A stretch of 51,110 nucleotides of DNA. It comes from Candidatus Poribacteria bacterium (lineage in GTDB: Bacteria > Poribacteria > WGA-4E > PCPOR2b). The stretch spans positions 1 to 51,110 of the forward strand of contig PYIZ01000004.1 in NCBI GenBank assembly GCA_003635265.1, in the 5' to 3' direction. Positions 26,523 to 34,416 of the stretch are shown in pieces (the stretch's first letter is position 1; each line of letters opens with the position of its first letter). The notes beneath the pieces were generated by a model, which saw only the letters and a list, made by a program, of their open reading frames with translations, made no database searches and had not been told where the DNA came from. The translations under genes and the position numbers were made by a program.

Positions 26523-27320
26523 TTATTCGTTGATATAATCGGAACGCAGTTCAAACATAGGTTGAGCCACACGACTTGCTCGGTTCGGGAGTTCAATAGT
26601 AGCGGTATGTACCTCCTCCCGTTCTAGGTACGTATGGGCCTCTTCAAGGCTATCGAACTCAAACTCAACGAGCCGGTGTGGGGAGGCACCGTGAAGATTG
26701 TCGTAAGATGCTATCCGTTTAACCTCTTCGGGTGCTTGCAGTGAGGGTGCAATGGAGGCAACCCCCTCCAGATACGCGTCTTTCCCACCAAGCGGGTAGT
26801 CAATCAAGGAAACCATCTTAACCGTCCGGGTAGAATCCTCACTTTTTGAGTAATCGGAGCGGCGGACAAATACATGTGTACTTACTTCACTACTGTGATC
26901 TGGAAGTGCTTCAAAAACCGCAGCGACATCGGGACGGCTCAGATATGTCGCCGCATCTACATAGCTATCGAATTCAAACTCTACGAGCCGATGCGGATTC
27001 TCACCGCGGGCATTGTCGTAAGATGCTAGCCGTCTGAGCTCTTCGGGCGCGAGTAGTGTCGGTGCAACAGTCGCAATCCACGCAATATAGGCGTCCTTCC
27101 CACCGACCGGATAGTTGACTAACCACACTAACTTCACTGGATTTGATTCCATATCAGCCATCTCGGTGTCTGTAGATGGTATCAGATCCGTTGCATCAAT
27201 TATCTCAGTATCCATGGAGGACATTGTGTCCATCACCATATCTGTGGTAACTTCACAACCAACTAAAACGACTGTTGTTATCAGAAAAGCTATAAATATG
27301 CTTCTTAATTTGAGTTGCAT
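26523..27320 (-). CDS. Lipoprotein with two Dabb-like repeats (copy A of tandem pair)
   Basis: The 265-residue product has a lipoprotein signal (VVLVGC, lipidated C22), a short Asp/Met/Ser/Thr-rich linker and two related domains of about 95 residues each (VKLVWLVNYPVGGKDAYIAW ... and VKMVSLIDYPLGGKDAYLEG ...). Each carries an L-A/I-SYDN motif, a P-H-R-LVEFEFDS strand and a later helix. The fold pattern (beta-helix-beta with YPxGGKDAYL) resembles dimeric alpha/beta-barrel or ferredoxin-like domains. The next gene upstream is a close paralogue. It is anchored to the outer or inner membrane; function unknown. Confidence 0.8.
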   Translation of the reverse strand: MQLKLRSIFIAFLITTVVLVGCEVTTDMVMDTMSSMDTEIIDATDLIPSTDTEMADMESNPVKLVWLVNYPVGGKDAYIAWIATVAPTLLAPEELRRLASYDNARGENPHRLVEFEFDSYVDAATYLSRPDVAAVFEALPDHSSEVSTHVFVRRSDYSKSEDSTRTVKMVSLIDYPLGGKDAYLEGVASIAPSLQAPEEVKRIASYDNLHGASPHRLVEFEFDSLEEAHTYLEREEVHTATIELPNRASRVAQPMFELRSDYINE

Positions 27321-27403
27321 CAGTTAGTCTCTTTTATCTGAGTAGAAGCACGGTTCCTTGGGACCCATAGGGCTGCTCAAGAAGCCGATGCCGATTTCAG
27401 GGA

Positions 27404-28243
27404 TTATTCGCTGACGTAATCCGGACGTTGCTCAAACAGAAGTTGACTTACTCGACTCGATCGGTTCGGGAGTTCAATGCTAACAGCATGTATCTCTTCC
27501 CGTTCTAGGTACGTATGGGCCTCTTCGACGCTCTCGAACTCAAATTCAACGAACCTATTTGGAGATGCACCGTGAAGGTTGTCGTAAGACGCGATCCGTT
27601 TGACCTCTTCGGGTGCTTGCAGCGACGGTGCAACAGATGCAATATACTCCAGATACGCGTCCTTTCCGCCAAGCGGGTAGTCAACTAAGTAAACCAGTTT
27701 AACCGTCCGGCTAGGATTTTCGTCTTTTGAATAATCAGCAGAGCGTTGGGCAAATACATGCGTACTAACTTCACTACTGTGATCTGGAAGTGCTTCAAAA
27801 ACCGCAGCAACACCGGGACGACTCAGATATGTCGCCGCATCTACATAGCTATCAAACTCAAACTCAACGAGTCGATGCGGATTCTCACCGCGGGCATTAT
27901 CGTAAGATGCTATCCGATTGACCTCTTCAGGTGCTAGTAGTGTCGGTGCAACAGCCGCAATCCATGCAAGGTAGTCGGCTTTCCTACCGACCGGATAGTT
28001 GACTAACCACACCAACTTTACCGGAACCGCTTTCATATCCTCCATGTCGGTGTCCGTAGATGACATCATGTCCATCATATCCTCCACCCCGGTATCTGTG
28101 GATGACACCATCTCCATTGCATCGGTCATCCCGGTATCCGTGGATGGCATCATGTCCATCATATCTCTGCCAACTTCGCAACCGACTAGAGCAACTAGCG
28201 CTATCAGAGCAACTAGAAACATACTTCGTAATTTGAACTGCAT
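27404..28243 (-). CDS. Lipoprotein with two Dabb-like repeats (copy B of tandem pair)
   Basis: The 279-residue product mirrors its neighbour: lipobox LVALVGC, an acidic Met/Ser/Thr linker and two copies of the NYPVGRKADYLAW / DYPLGGKDAYLEY domain. The linker is longer than in copy A because it contains three 14-residue units instead of two. Similarity between the copies extends about 55 nt past the stop codon, so the duplication was of a DNA block. Ribosome site AAAGGAG is shared. The role is unknown; a paired periplasmic binding or monooxygenase-like role cannot be assigned. Confidence 0.8.
   Translation of the reverse strand: MQFKLRSMFLVALIALVALVGCEVGRDMMDMMPSTDTGMTDAMEMVSSTDTGVEDMMDMMSSTDTDMEDMKAVPVKLVWLVNYPVGRKADYLAWIAAVAPTLLAPEEVNRIASYDNARGENPHRLVEFEFDSYVDAATYLSRPGVAAVFEALPDHSSEVSTHVFAQRSADYSKDENPSRTVKLVYLVDYPLGGKDAYLEYIASVAPSLQAPEEVKRIASYDNLHGASPNRFVEFEFESVEEAHTYLEREEIHAVSIELPNRSSRVSQLLFEQRPDYVSE
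28022..28147 (-). repeat. 42-bp tandem repeat in the lipoprotein linker (3 units)
   Basis: The anchor words TGTCCGTAGATG, TATCTGTGGATG and TATCCGTGGATG start at about 28051, 28093 and 28135, exactly 42 bp apart. They encode 14-residue units of the form (P/S)STDTG-x-x-D-x-M-x-M-x at residues 33-74. Copy A of the gene pair holds only two units in the matching place. Confidence 0.8.
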
Positions 28244-28338
28244 CAGTTAGTCTCCTTTGATGTAAAGTAGATTAACAGTCAAATGTAAGTCTTTGGCTCA
28301 CATAATTCTTTAGGTTTTACGGTTTCATTCTAGTAAGA

Positions 28339-28812
28339 TTAAAGTCCAGGACATTCCTTGTGAAAATATGTAGTCGCTGCATCAAGGTTATGTAGTGGAT
28401 ATTGTTTATCGCGCAATGGCATCATGAGGTTCCACTGCTGGATTTTGCGATTTAGCTGTTGTAACTGAACAGTGTACGCTTCCAATGCCCGCGTGCGTTC
28501 CAGTTCAAAAGCCGATCGAATCGCATCGCGTTTTAGCGGTTGTGCCCGGAGCTGCGCTTCCAAACGTCTCCGTCGTCCTTTGAGGTTCTCGATTAATTTT
28601 TCCGCCTGCTCGGTTTCGGCGCGAATCTCTTTATCCACTTCAATCCAGCGAGGCGCGAAGCCGTTATCCTTGAGCATCTGATTGACCGTGCGAGCTGCTG
28701 GCGGAATGTAGGGATTATCATCGCGCTGTTGAGGTTTCCCCTTGCCGGGCAGGTCCTTAAAATCGCCCCGCTCCATCGCCTCTTGAATTTGTTTGGTAAC
28801 GTTGTAGGGCAT
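28339..28812 (-). CDS. DUF1992 (DnaJC28-like conserved domain) protein
   Basis: The 157-residue product starts at the ATG preceded by GGAGG at 28812 (an upstream frame without a ribosome site would overlap the cupin gene). Its beginning, PYNVTKQIQEAMERGDFKDLPGKGKP, is the DUF1992 hallmark, and NPYIPPAARTVNQMLKDNGFAP follows as expected. The rest is a long helical stretch rich in Arg/Glu. There is no J-domain in this bacterial form. The cellular role is not established. It lies between the cupin gene and the lipoproteins. Confidence 0.85.
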   Translation of the reverse strand: MPYNVTKQIQEAMERGDFKDLPGKGKPQQRDDNPYIPPAARTVNQMLKDNGFAPRWIEVDKEIRAETEQAEKLIENLKGRRRRLEAQLRAQPLKRDAIRSAFELERTRALEAYTVQLQQLNRKIQQWNLMMPLRDKQYPLHNLDAATTYFHKECPGL

Positions 28813-28849
28813 GTTTGCACCTCCAGGAATATCATTCGTGAACTGGCTG

Positions 28850-29248
28850 CTACTCATCGAAGTGATAAACTACTTGATCGAAGCGGTCGCAGGCGAAGGA
28901 GAATACAAATACTAGCGGCTCGGTACCAATACAGCGGACGGCATGTTTGGCGTTGGAAGGGATGTAGATTGCCGAACCCGGTCCAATCTCCGCTTCATGA
29001 TCGTCGATTTGCATATGACCGTTGCCGCTGACGACGTAATATGTCTCCTCTGGTTCGTGGTGGTGAAGGGGGAGTCGTGTACCGGGTGGACACTCCGCTA
29101 CGCCCATAACGAGTCCGCTGCTCGGTCCTCGTTCTCCGGTGATTAGAAGTTTCCAGCGAATCGCACTCTTGGCGGCAAGGTCCGGGTCGTCCCAACCCTC
29201 CCAAGCGAGCTCTGCTTCATTGATGATGATCGGTTTCTGCTCGCTCAT
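28850..29248 (-). CDS. Cupin-domain protein
   Basis: The 132-residue product has the conserved cupin motif 1 (LPLHHHEPEETYYVVSGNGHMQI, with the metal-binding His triplet and Glu) and motif 2 (IGPGSAIYIPSNAKHAVRC). Single-domain cupins bind a metal and serve as isomerases, dioxygenases or sensors. The start has GAGGAGG upstream. It lies 45 nt after atpG on the same strand; no functional tie to the ATP synthase is visible. Confidence 0.88.
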   Translation of the reverse strand: MSEQKPIIINEAELAWEGWDDPDLAAKSAIRWKLLITGERGPSSGLVMGVAECPPGTRLPLHHHEPEETYYVVSGNGHMQIDDHEAEIGPGSAIYIPSNAKHAVRCIGTEPLVFVFSFACDRFDQVVYHFDE

Positions 29249-29292
29249 AGCTCGCCTCCTCTTGATACCTTGAGGGCACTTCTCACTTCGCT

Positions 29293-30159
29293 TTACCCTT
29301 CCAAAGCCGCTGCACCGCTCACAATCTCAGAAATCTCTGTGGTAATCTGGGTCTGGCGGGCGCGGTTACGCTGAAGAATTAAATCATCAATAAGATCGTT
29401 GGCATTACGGGTTGCGTTTTCCATTGCCGCCATCCGTGCTGCTTGCTCTGCAGCATTGGAGTCCAACAGAACTTTCCACATCTGCATATTCAGGTGTTTT
29501 GCCAACACAGACTGAAAAATTGCCTCTTGTTCCGGCTCATATAGGTAATCGAGGAAGAGTTCATCGCCGGTTGGTACTTCAGGGGTAAGTGGCAGCAGTT
29601 GTTCAACCAACACTACTTGTAGAATCGCAGATTTGAAATCGTTATAAATCACTTCTACCCGGTCGACCTGCTTGTCCCGATACAGATGTTCAAACTCCTC
29701 CACAATTTCTACAGCGGTTTCAAATGCTAGTTGCCGAAAGATATTCACATACTCAGCGATGACGTTATAATCGCGCCGTGCGAAATGGTCTCGGGTGCGT
29801 CTTCCGACACAGAGGACCATCACTTCCGCCCCCTTTTCTTGGTAATGTTGTGCCCGCTGGGTTGTTGTTCGGATTACGTTGCTGTTAAAACTGCCACACA
29901 ATCCACGATCTGCGGAGACTGAGATCAGGCAAACGCGCTTGAGCTCACGCGATTCCAGTAGCGGATGGGAGGGGTTTTCGATCTGGGCGATCAGGTGGCC
30001 AAGAATAGTATTGAATTTTTCGGCAAAGGGACGGGTGGCTAGGATATTTTCCTGCGCCCGGCGTAACCTCGCCGCAGCAACCACTCGCATCGCGTCTGTC
30101 ACCTGCGCGATATTCTCAATGCTTGCAATACGCCGTCTAATTTCACGTAATGTTGCCAT
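29293..30159 (-). CDS. atpG: ATP synthase F1 gamma subunit
   Basis: The 288-residue rotor subunit has the N-terminal coil (LREIRRRIASIENIAQVTDAMRVVAAARLRRAQ), the conserved LCGSFNSN segment, and the C-terminal helix ARMAAMENATRNANDLIDDLILQRNRARQTQITTEISEIV that inserts into the alpha/beta hexamer. It is the last contiguous atp gene of this block, followed by the cupin gene; atpD and atpC lie 5 kb away. Between it and atpA is a heptamer array. Confidence 0.97.
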   Translation of the reverse strand: MATLREIRRRIASIENIAQVTDAMRVVAAARLRRAQENILATRPFAEKFNTILGHLIAQIENPSHPLLESRELKRVCLISVSADRGLCGSFNSNVIRTTTQRAQHYQEKGAEVMVLCVGRRTRDHFARRDYNVIAEYVNIFRQLAFETAVEIVEEFEHLYRDKQVDRVEVIYNDFKSAILQVVLVEQLLPLTPEVPTGDELFLDYLYEPEQEAIFQSVLAKHLNMQMWKVLLDSNAAEQAARMAAMENATRNANDLIDDLILQRNRARQTQITTEISEIVSGAAALEG

Positions 30160-30173
30160 GGTAGACCTCTAGT

Positions 30174-30277
30174 GAGTAACGAGTAATGCGTAAAGGGTAA
30201 TCCGAAGCAATTCATGTCAATCTAATGCAGGACGAGTCAAGTTTTCGATATTACGCATTACATATTACGTATTATTC
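30174..30277. repeat. Intergenic heptamer word array between atpA and atpG
   Basis: One arm at 30174-30201 reads as four 7-bp words, GAGTAAC, GAGTAAT, GCGTAAA, GGGTAAT. The other at 30250-30277 reads ATTACGC, ATTACAT, ATTACGT, ATTATTC, the inverse type. A 48-bp unstructured loop separates the arms. A perfect 9-bp pairing (GTAATGCGT with ACGCATTAC) anchors the imperfect hairpin. The second arm overlaps the atpA stop codon. It is one of six such arrays in the window. Confidence 0.75.
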
Positions 30278-31798
30278 TTCTGATTTGAATCCGTCCTTGA
30301 AACTCTGCACAGCGGTGTTAAGTTGTTCAATCAGTTCATCACTGAGTTCCCCTGTATCCACAATTGCCTTGAGGAGGTCTGCGTGGTTCCTTTCCATATA
30401 TGCCAAGAATTCAGATTCAAACTGCGCCACATCAGTTGTTTCAAGGTCGTCCAGATATCCGTTCGATCCACAGAAAATTGATGCAACCTGTTTTTCGACG
30501 GGCATTGGTTCGTATTGGGGTTGTTTCAGCAATTCAACGAGTTGTTCTCCACGCCGAAGTTGGGATTGCGTGGAAGCGTCCAGATCGGATCCAAACTGTG
30601 CAAAAGCGGCAACCTCTCGGAAACTGGCTAAGTCGAGTTTCAGTGTGCCTGCGACTTCATCCGACTTCATCGCTCGGGTTTGTGCATCCCCGCCGACGCG
30701 GGACACCGAAGTGCCGACATCGATCGCCGGGCGGACGCCTTGATTGAAGAGTTCTGATGTCAGGTAGATCTGCCCATCCGTAATCGAAATCACGTTCGTT
30801 GGAATGTAAGTTGTGAGGTCGCCTTCAAAGATTTCGATAATTGGCAGAGAGGTCAGCGAACCGCCGCCCAATTCATCGCTGAGTTTTGCTGCACGTTCCA
30901 ACAAACGGGAGTGGAGATAAAAAACATCGCCCGGATACGCTTCACGTCCCGGTGGACGCCGTGAAAGCAGCGACATCTGACGATACGCCCAGGCGTGTTT
31001 GGTAAGGTCATCGTAGATAACCAGCGCGTGTTGACCCCTATCGCGGAAGTACTCTCCCATCGAAGTCCCTGTGTAGGGTGCGAGGTATTGAAGTGGAGAG
31101 GGTTCACTCGCCGGTGCAGAAACGACAACCGTGTAATCCATTGCGCCGTACTGTTCTAGGGTGTTCACAACCTGTGCAACCGTCGAACCTTTCTGTCCAA
31201 CTGCCACGTAAATGCAGAAAACATCGGTATTCTTTTGGTTAATGATAGTGTCGATCGGGATAGCCGTTTTACCCGTTTGACGGTCGCCGATGATTAGTTC
31301 CCGCTGCCCCCGTCCGATTGGGGTCATGCTGTCAATCGCCTTCAAGCCGGTGTAAAGCGGTTCGTTCACTGGCTGACGTTGCACAATGCCCAATCCCTTC
31401 CTTTCAACGGGGAGGGTATGTTCGGTCTGGATTTCCCCTTTACCGTCGATGGGTTGACCAAGGGCGTTTACAACGCGCCCAAGCAGGGCTTCACCGACAG
31501 GCACTTCGAGCAATCTGTTCGTCCGCTTGGCGAGGTCTCCTTCGTGGATTAGTTTGTCCTCGCCGAAAAGGACGCAGCCAACATTATCCTCTTCAAGGTT
31601 AAATGCCATACCGGCAACGCCGTTGGGAAATTCAATCATTTCACTTGCCATGACGTTGGCAAGTCCATGCACACGAGCGATTCCATCACCAACTTCAAGC
31701 ACGGTTCCAGAATCGTATACGTCAACTTGCTGGCTATATTGTAGTAGTTGTTGTTTTAGAATATTTGATACTTCGTCGGGTCTGACTTCTCTTGCCAT
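30272..31798 (-). CDS. atpA: ATP synthase F1 alpha subunit
   Basis: The 508-residue product is the non-catalytic regulatory partner of beta, with the P-loop GDRQTGKT at 171-178, the conserved [26 protein letters not shown] stretch and the SVSRVGG segment carrying the arginine finger. Length is normal. The start has GGGAG about 8 nt upstream. Two stem-loops lie in its upstream spacer with atpH, and a heptamer array lies directly at its stop codon. Confidence 0.99.
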   Translation of the reverse strand: MAREVRPDEVSNILKQQLLQYSQQVDVYDSGTVLEVGDGIARVHGLANVMASEMIEFPNGVAGMAFNLEEDNVGCVLFGEDKLIHEGDLAKRTNRLLEVPVGEALLGRVVNALGQPIDGKGEIQTEHTLPVERKGLGIVQRQPVNEPLYTGLKAIDSMTPIGRGQRELIIGDRQTGKTAIPIDTIINQKNTDVFCIYVAVGQKGSTVAQVVNTLEQYGAMDYTVVVSAPASEPSPLQYLAPYTGTSMGEYFRDRGQHALVIYDDLTKHAWAYRQMSLLSRRPPGREAYPGDVFYLHSRLLERAAKLSDELGGGSLTSLPIIEIFEGDLTTYIPTNVISITDGQIYLTSELFNQGVRPAIDVGTSVSRVGGDAQTRAMKSDEVAGTLKLDLASFREVAAFAQFGSDLDASTQSQLRRGEQLVELLKQPQYEPMPVEKQVASIFCGSNGYLDDLETTDVAQFESEFLAYMERNHADLLKAIVDTGELSDELIEQLNTAVQSFKDGFKSEE

Positions 31799-31839
31799 AA
31801 GTTATATTCTCCCTTTGGGGTGAGCGCATGTTTCTTAAT

Positions 31840-31875
31840 CCCGATTTATCGGGGTAAATTGCCTAGCAATTTACC
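31840..31875 (-). promoter_or_regulatory. Two adjacent perfect stem-loops in the atpH-atpA spacer
   Basis: CCCGAT-TT-ATCGGG (31840-31853) abuts GGTAAATTGC-CTA-GCAATTTACC (31853-31875), a perfect 10-bp stem with a 3-nt loop. There is no U-run, so termination is unlikely; RNA processing or control of the alpha:delta translation ratio is a possible role. Confidence 0.55.
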
Positions 31876-31885
31876 TAGCAAACCC

Positions 31886-32425
31886 CTATCCCCTCGCGAG
31901 TAGTGTTCTCATTCGTTGAAGCTGTGATGTGATACTTCCATCAAACACAGTATCCCCTAATCGCACGATGACGCCTCCTTGAATCGTGGTATCTTCGTTC
32001 AATTCAAGCCGCACCTCCGCCCCCGAATAGCCGCTCAATTGTTGAGAGAGGGTGGTTTTTTGCGCATCAGTGAGCGGGACCGCCGATGTTACCTGTGCAA
32101 CGACACGACCCGCCTGCAAATCAACAATCTCTAGAAACATCTGTAAGATTGCAACTAATGATCTCTCACGTTGTTTCAGTGCTAGCAAGAGTAGAAAATT
32201 GAGCGTGAGCGGATGAACAGTTTCAGATAGGAGTTGTTGGAACATCTCGCTCTTGAACTGCGGCGATAGGATGGGGTTAGTCAGAAACTGATCAAAATCT
32301 TCCGAGTCCTCTGTCAATTGGAGGATTTGATTCACATCTGTAACGATCTGATCTAAAATATCCTGTTCCGTTGCTGCGCTATACAGCGCTTGTGCGTAGG
32401 GTTTAGCAATGCGAGTTTCTCTCAT
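31886..32425 (-). CDS. atpH: ATP synthase F1 delta subunit (OSCP)
   Basis: The 179-residue product begins RIAKPYAQALYSAATEQD, the typical delta/OSCP start, and ends with the beta-alpha C-terminal domain (TTLSQQLSGYSGAEVRLELNEDTTIQGGVIVRLGDTVFDGSI) and a basic tail. It connects the peripheral stalk to F1. The start lies 15 nt after the atpF stop. Confidence 0.96.
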   Translation of the reverse strand: MRETRIAKPYAQALYSAATEQDILDQIVTDVNQILQLTEDSEDFDQFLTNPILSPQFKSEMFQQLLSETVHPLTLNFLLLLALKQRERSLVAILQMFLEIVDLQAGRVVAQVTSAVPLTDAQKTTLSQQLSGYSGAEVRLELNEDTTIQGGVIVRLGDTVFDGSITSQLQRMRTLLARG

Positions 32426-32440
32426 CGTATATTCTTTATG

Positions 32441-33052
32441 TTAAACGTTCTGTGTGGGAAGGCGACTGATAGATTCATCAATGATGTGCTGGTGCCTCTC
32501 TGCATCGAGCGTCTGATCGATGATTTTACTTGCAGCATCAATTGCAATCTCAGCAACAGTACCTCGTAGTTCGAGGATGGCTTCGTCCTTTTCACGCTGG
32601 ATCTCGGCACGTGCCCGTTCAAGTTCTGCACTGGCTTCCTGACGCGCTTGATCGAGAATCCGCTGCCGTTCGGCGTTGCCTTCATCAATAGCCGCTTGAA
32701 TCTTTGCCTGTCCTTCCGTTTCAATTTCGTTGAGCCGCTGACGGGTTTCGGCATTCAATCGATCCAGTTCGCTTTGGTCCGCCTCCAGTTTCTCCATTCG
32801 CGATGTGATTTCCTGCTGCCGTTCTTCTAAGAGTCCGCCAATTCGCCCAAAGACAAATTTCCAGAGCACAAGTAGCACGACAAGAAAGCCTAGGGCTTGG
32901 AGGATAATTGTCTGAAAATCGATGCCAATCTGTGCCAGAATCCCCTTTTTCTCGGTGTCGTCGGCGCTCGCCTCTGCAGCGAATCCATTTGTGGGAACAA
33001 TTAATATTGCGTTGATAATAATCAGTAAAAAAAGCCACGTTAATTTTTTCAT
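32441..33052 (-). CDS. atpF: ATP synthase Fo b subunit with N-terminal signal-like extension
   Basis: The 203-residue product has the stator b pattern: a membrane helix around ILQALGFLVVLLVLWKFVFG (residues 52-71), then a long charged coiled coil (GLLEERQQEITSRMEKLEADQSELDRL ...). Unusually, it starts with an additional hydrophobic stretch, MKKLTWLFLLIIINAILI followed by VPTNGFAAEA, which looks like a cleavable signal peptide. Typical b subunits are about 155-175 residues and begin near the membrane anchor. The gene follows the heptamer array downstream of atpE. Confidence 0.93.
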   Translation of the reverse strand: MKKLTWLFLLIIINAILIVPTNGFAAEASADDTEKKGILAQIGIDFQTIILQALGFLVVLLVLWKFVFGRIGGLLEERQQEITSRMEKLEADQSELDRLNAETRQRLNEIETEGQAKIQAAIDEGNAERQRILDQARQEASAELERARAEIQREKDEAILELRGTVAEIAIDAASKIIDQTLDAERHQHIIDESISRLPTQNV

Positions 33053-33110
33053 TATAGTTCTTTTCTTTAGTCAGGGTATCGTATCTAGCGCAAAAAAATG
33101 ATGCGTGTAT

Positions 33111-33172
33111 AACGTAAAACGTAAAACGTAAGGGGGGTAATAGATTCACGTTTCACGTTTCACGTTTCACGT
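33111..33172. repeat. Intergenic heptamer word array after the atpE stop
   Basis: Three exact 7-bp copies of AACGTAA (33111-33131) and four exact copies of TTCACGT (33145-33172) flank a 13-nt middle with six G. The array ends 1 nt from the atpE stop codon. Pairing of the arms leaves one A-C mismatch per 7 bp in plus-strand RNA, which becomes a G-U pair in minus-strand RNA, the direction of atpEF transcription. Confidence 0.85.
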
Positions 33173-33173
33173 C

Positions 33174-33473
33174 CTATTCTTGGCTAGTCTGTACTTGTTT
33201 CTGAGCATCAGCCTCAATCATGCTTTGAAGCATCTGTCCCTCTGGGAGTTTTCCCATAAGCAGGAAAAAGATTAGCAGCGAGTAGATCACGAGCGATTCG
33301 ATAAGAGCCAAACCGATGATCATGGCTGTCTGAATCCGAGGCGCTGCTTCAGGTTGCCGCGCGATACCTTCAAGAGCGGTGCTCGTCGCTCTTGCTTGTG
33401 CGGTGGATGCAAAAATCACGGCAATCGGAAGACCGAGTGCCGTTCCGAAAGCTAAAACTGCAAGATAAATCAT
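33174..33473 (-). CDS. atpE: ATP synthase Fo c subunit, Na+-type ligand pattern
   Basis: The 99-residue proteolipid has two membrane helices joined by the RQPEA loop (residues 39-43). The ion-site Glu is E59, followed by S60 and Y64 (LIESLVIY), and Q26 in helix 1 aligns with the Gln that completes the Na+ site in Ilyobacter-type rings. The Na+ motif Thr after Ser is Leu here. A 15-residue polar C-terminal tail (SMIEADAQKQVQTSQE) is longer than usual. GGAGG precedes the ATG. The rotor ring made from it would couple to H+ or Na+; the residues favour Na+ binding but do not prove it. Confidence 0.97.
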   Translation of the reverse strand: MIYLAVLAFGTALGLPIAVIFASTAQARATSTALEGIARQPEAAPRIQTAMIIGLALIESLVIYSLLIFFLLMGKLPEGQMLQSMIEADAQKQVQTSQE

Positions 33474-33495
33474 GAAACTTCCTCCTTTAATTTTG

Positions 33496-33511
33496 ATCCC
33501 AAAGCTGGGAT
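33496..33511 (-). promoter_or_regulatory. Short stem-loop upstream of atpE
   Basis: ATCCCA-4 nt-TGGGAT lies about 23 nt upstream of the atpE ATG, just before the ribosome site. The c subunit must be made in excess over other Fo subunits, and hairpins before atpE can affect that, but I infer the role only from the position. Confidence 0.4.
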
Positions 33512-33559
33512 TAGAAAACTAAAAACAATATTAACCGAGCGATACTAATCGCCCATCAA

Positions 33560-34402
33560 TCAATGATGTGCCTCCGCACCATGTCCTTCCTCATCATGTT
33601 CTAGGAACGTAACAATATAAATTGATGTGAGAATTGAGAAGACGAGTGCTTGCAAAAACCCACCAAATAGCCCGAAAAACAGCATTGGCACCTGAACTGG
33701 CATCCATGGGATAAGCCCGGCGATTGCCGGAATTGCCAGCCCCAAAATGGTTAGGTTAATAATAACGGATTCCTCACCGAAGATATTTCCGAAAAGTCGA
33801 ATTGCCAGAGAACCGGCGCGGGCAATTTCACCAATGATGTGTAACGGAAACATCAAAGGTCCCAACCACGGTGGATCACCGATAAAGTGTTTCAGGTAGC
33901 CGACCAATCCATTCTCTTTAATTGCAATGATATGAACGCCGATTACCGCACTAATACCGAGCGCAAGTGTGGTGTTCAAATCTGCTGTTGGGGATTGAAA
34001 ACCGGGTATGAGGCCAAGGTAGTTTAAGAATAGGATAAAGATGAAGAAAGATCCGACGAACGGGACATATTTCTTTCCATGTTCTCCCAAGATTCCGCCG
34101 AAGAAATTGATTAACCCGCCCACAAACAACTCAAGAAGTGTTTGCCCCTTTCCTTCGGGGAGTCGCTTAAGTTTGCGTGTCGAAATGATGAAAAGCAGCG
34201 CAATAACCAGTACGATGAAGTAAGCGTTGGGGATGAGATCTGGCTGATGCCAACGCTGTGGCTCTGGTACTATATCATCCGGGAGAATTCTTGATATTGG
34301 GCTTAACCACGAACGATGTGCCTCTTCAGCCGCCAAACCGACACTACAGGCGAGCAGCGATAGCAGTAAAATAGAAAATAGTGTGTAAAATGTTTTTCTC
34401 AT
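33560..34402 (-). CDS. atpB: ATP synthase Fo a subunit with N-terminal signal-like extension
   Basis: The 280-residue product contains the core of subunit a: about five to six membrane helices and the essential Arg R202 in SLAIRLFGNIFG, with the GLF.GGFLQALVFSILTSIYI final helix. The N-terminus (MRKTFYTLFSILLLSLLACS then VGLAAEEAHR) reads as a signal peptide, with a His-rich C-terminus (HDEEGHGAEAHH). It forms the ion channel with the c ring. The gap to atpE is 86 nt. Confidence 0.96.
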   Translation of the reverse strand: MRKTFYTLFSILLLSLLACSVGLAAEEAHRSWLSPISRILPDDIVPEPQRWHQPDLIPNAYFIVLVIALLFIISTRKLKRLPEGKGQTLLELFVGGLINFFGGILGEHGKKYVPFVGSFFIFILFLNYLGLIPGFQSPTADLNTTLALGISAVIGVHIIAIKENGLVGYLKHFIGDPPWLGPLMFPLHIIGEIARAGSLAIRLFGNIFGEESVIINLTILGLAIPAIAGLIPWMPVQVPMLFFGLFGGFLQALVFSILTSIYIVTFLEHDEEGHGAEAHH

Positions 34403-34416
34403 TTAGTCCTGTTGAA

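Noticed and set aside
30174..33172. CRISPR array
   Set aside because: Units are 7-8 bp without spacers, words vary and run in inverse directions; no cas genes are present.
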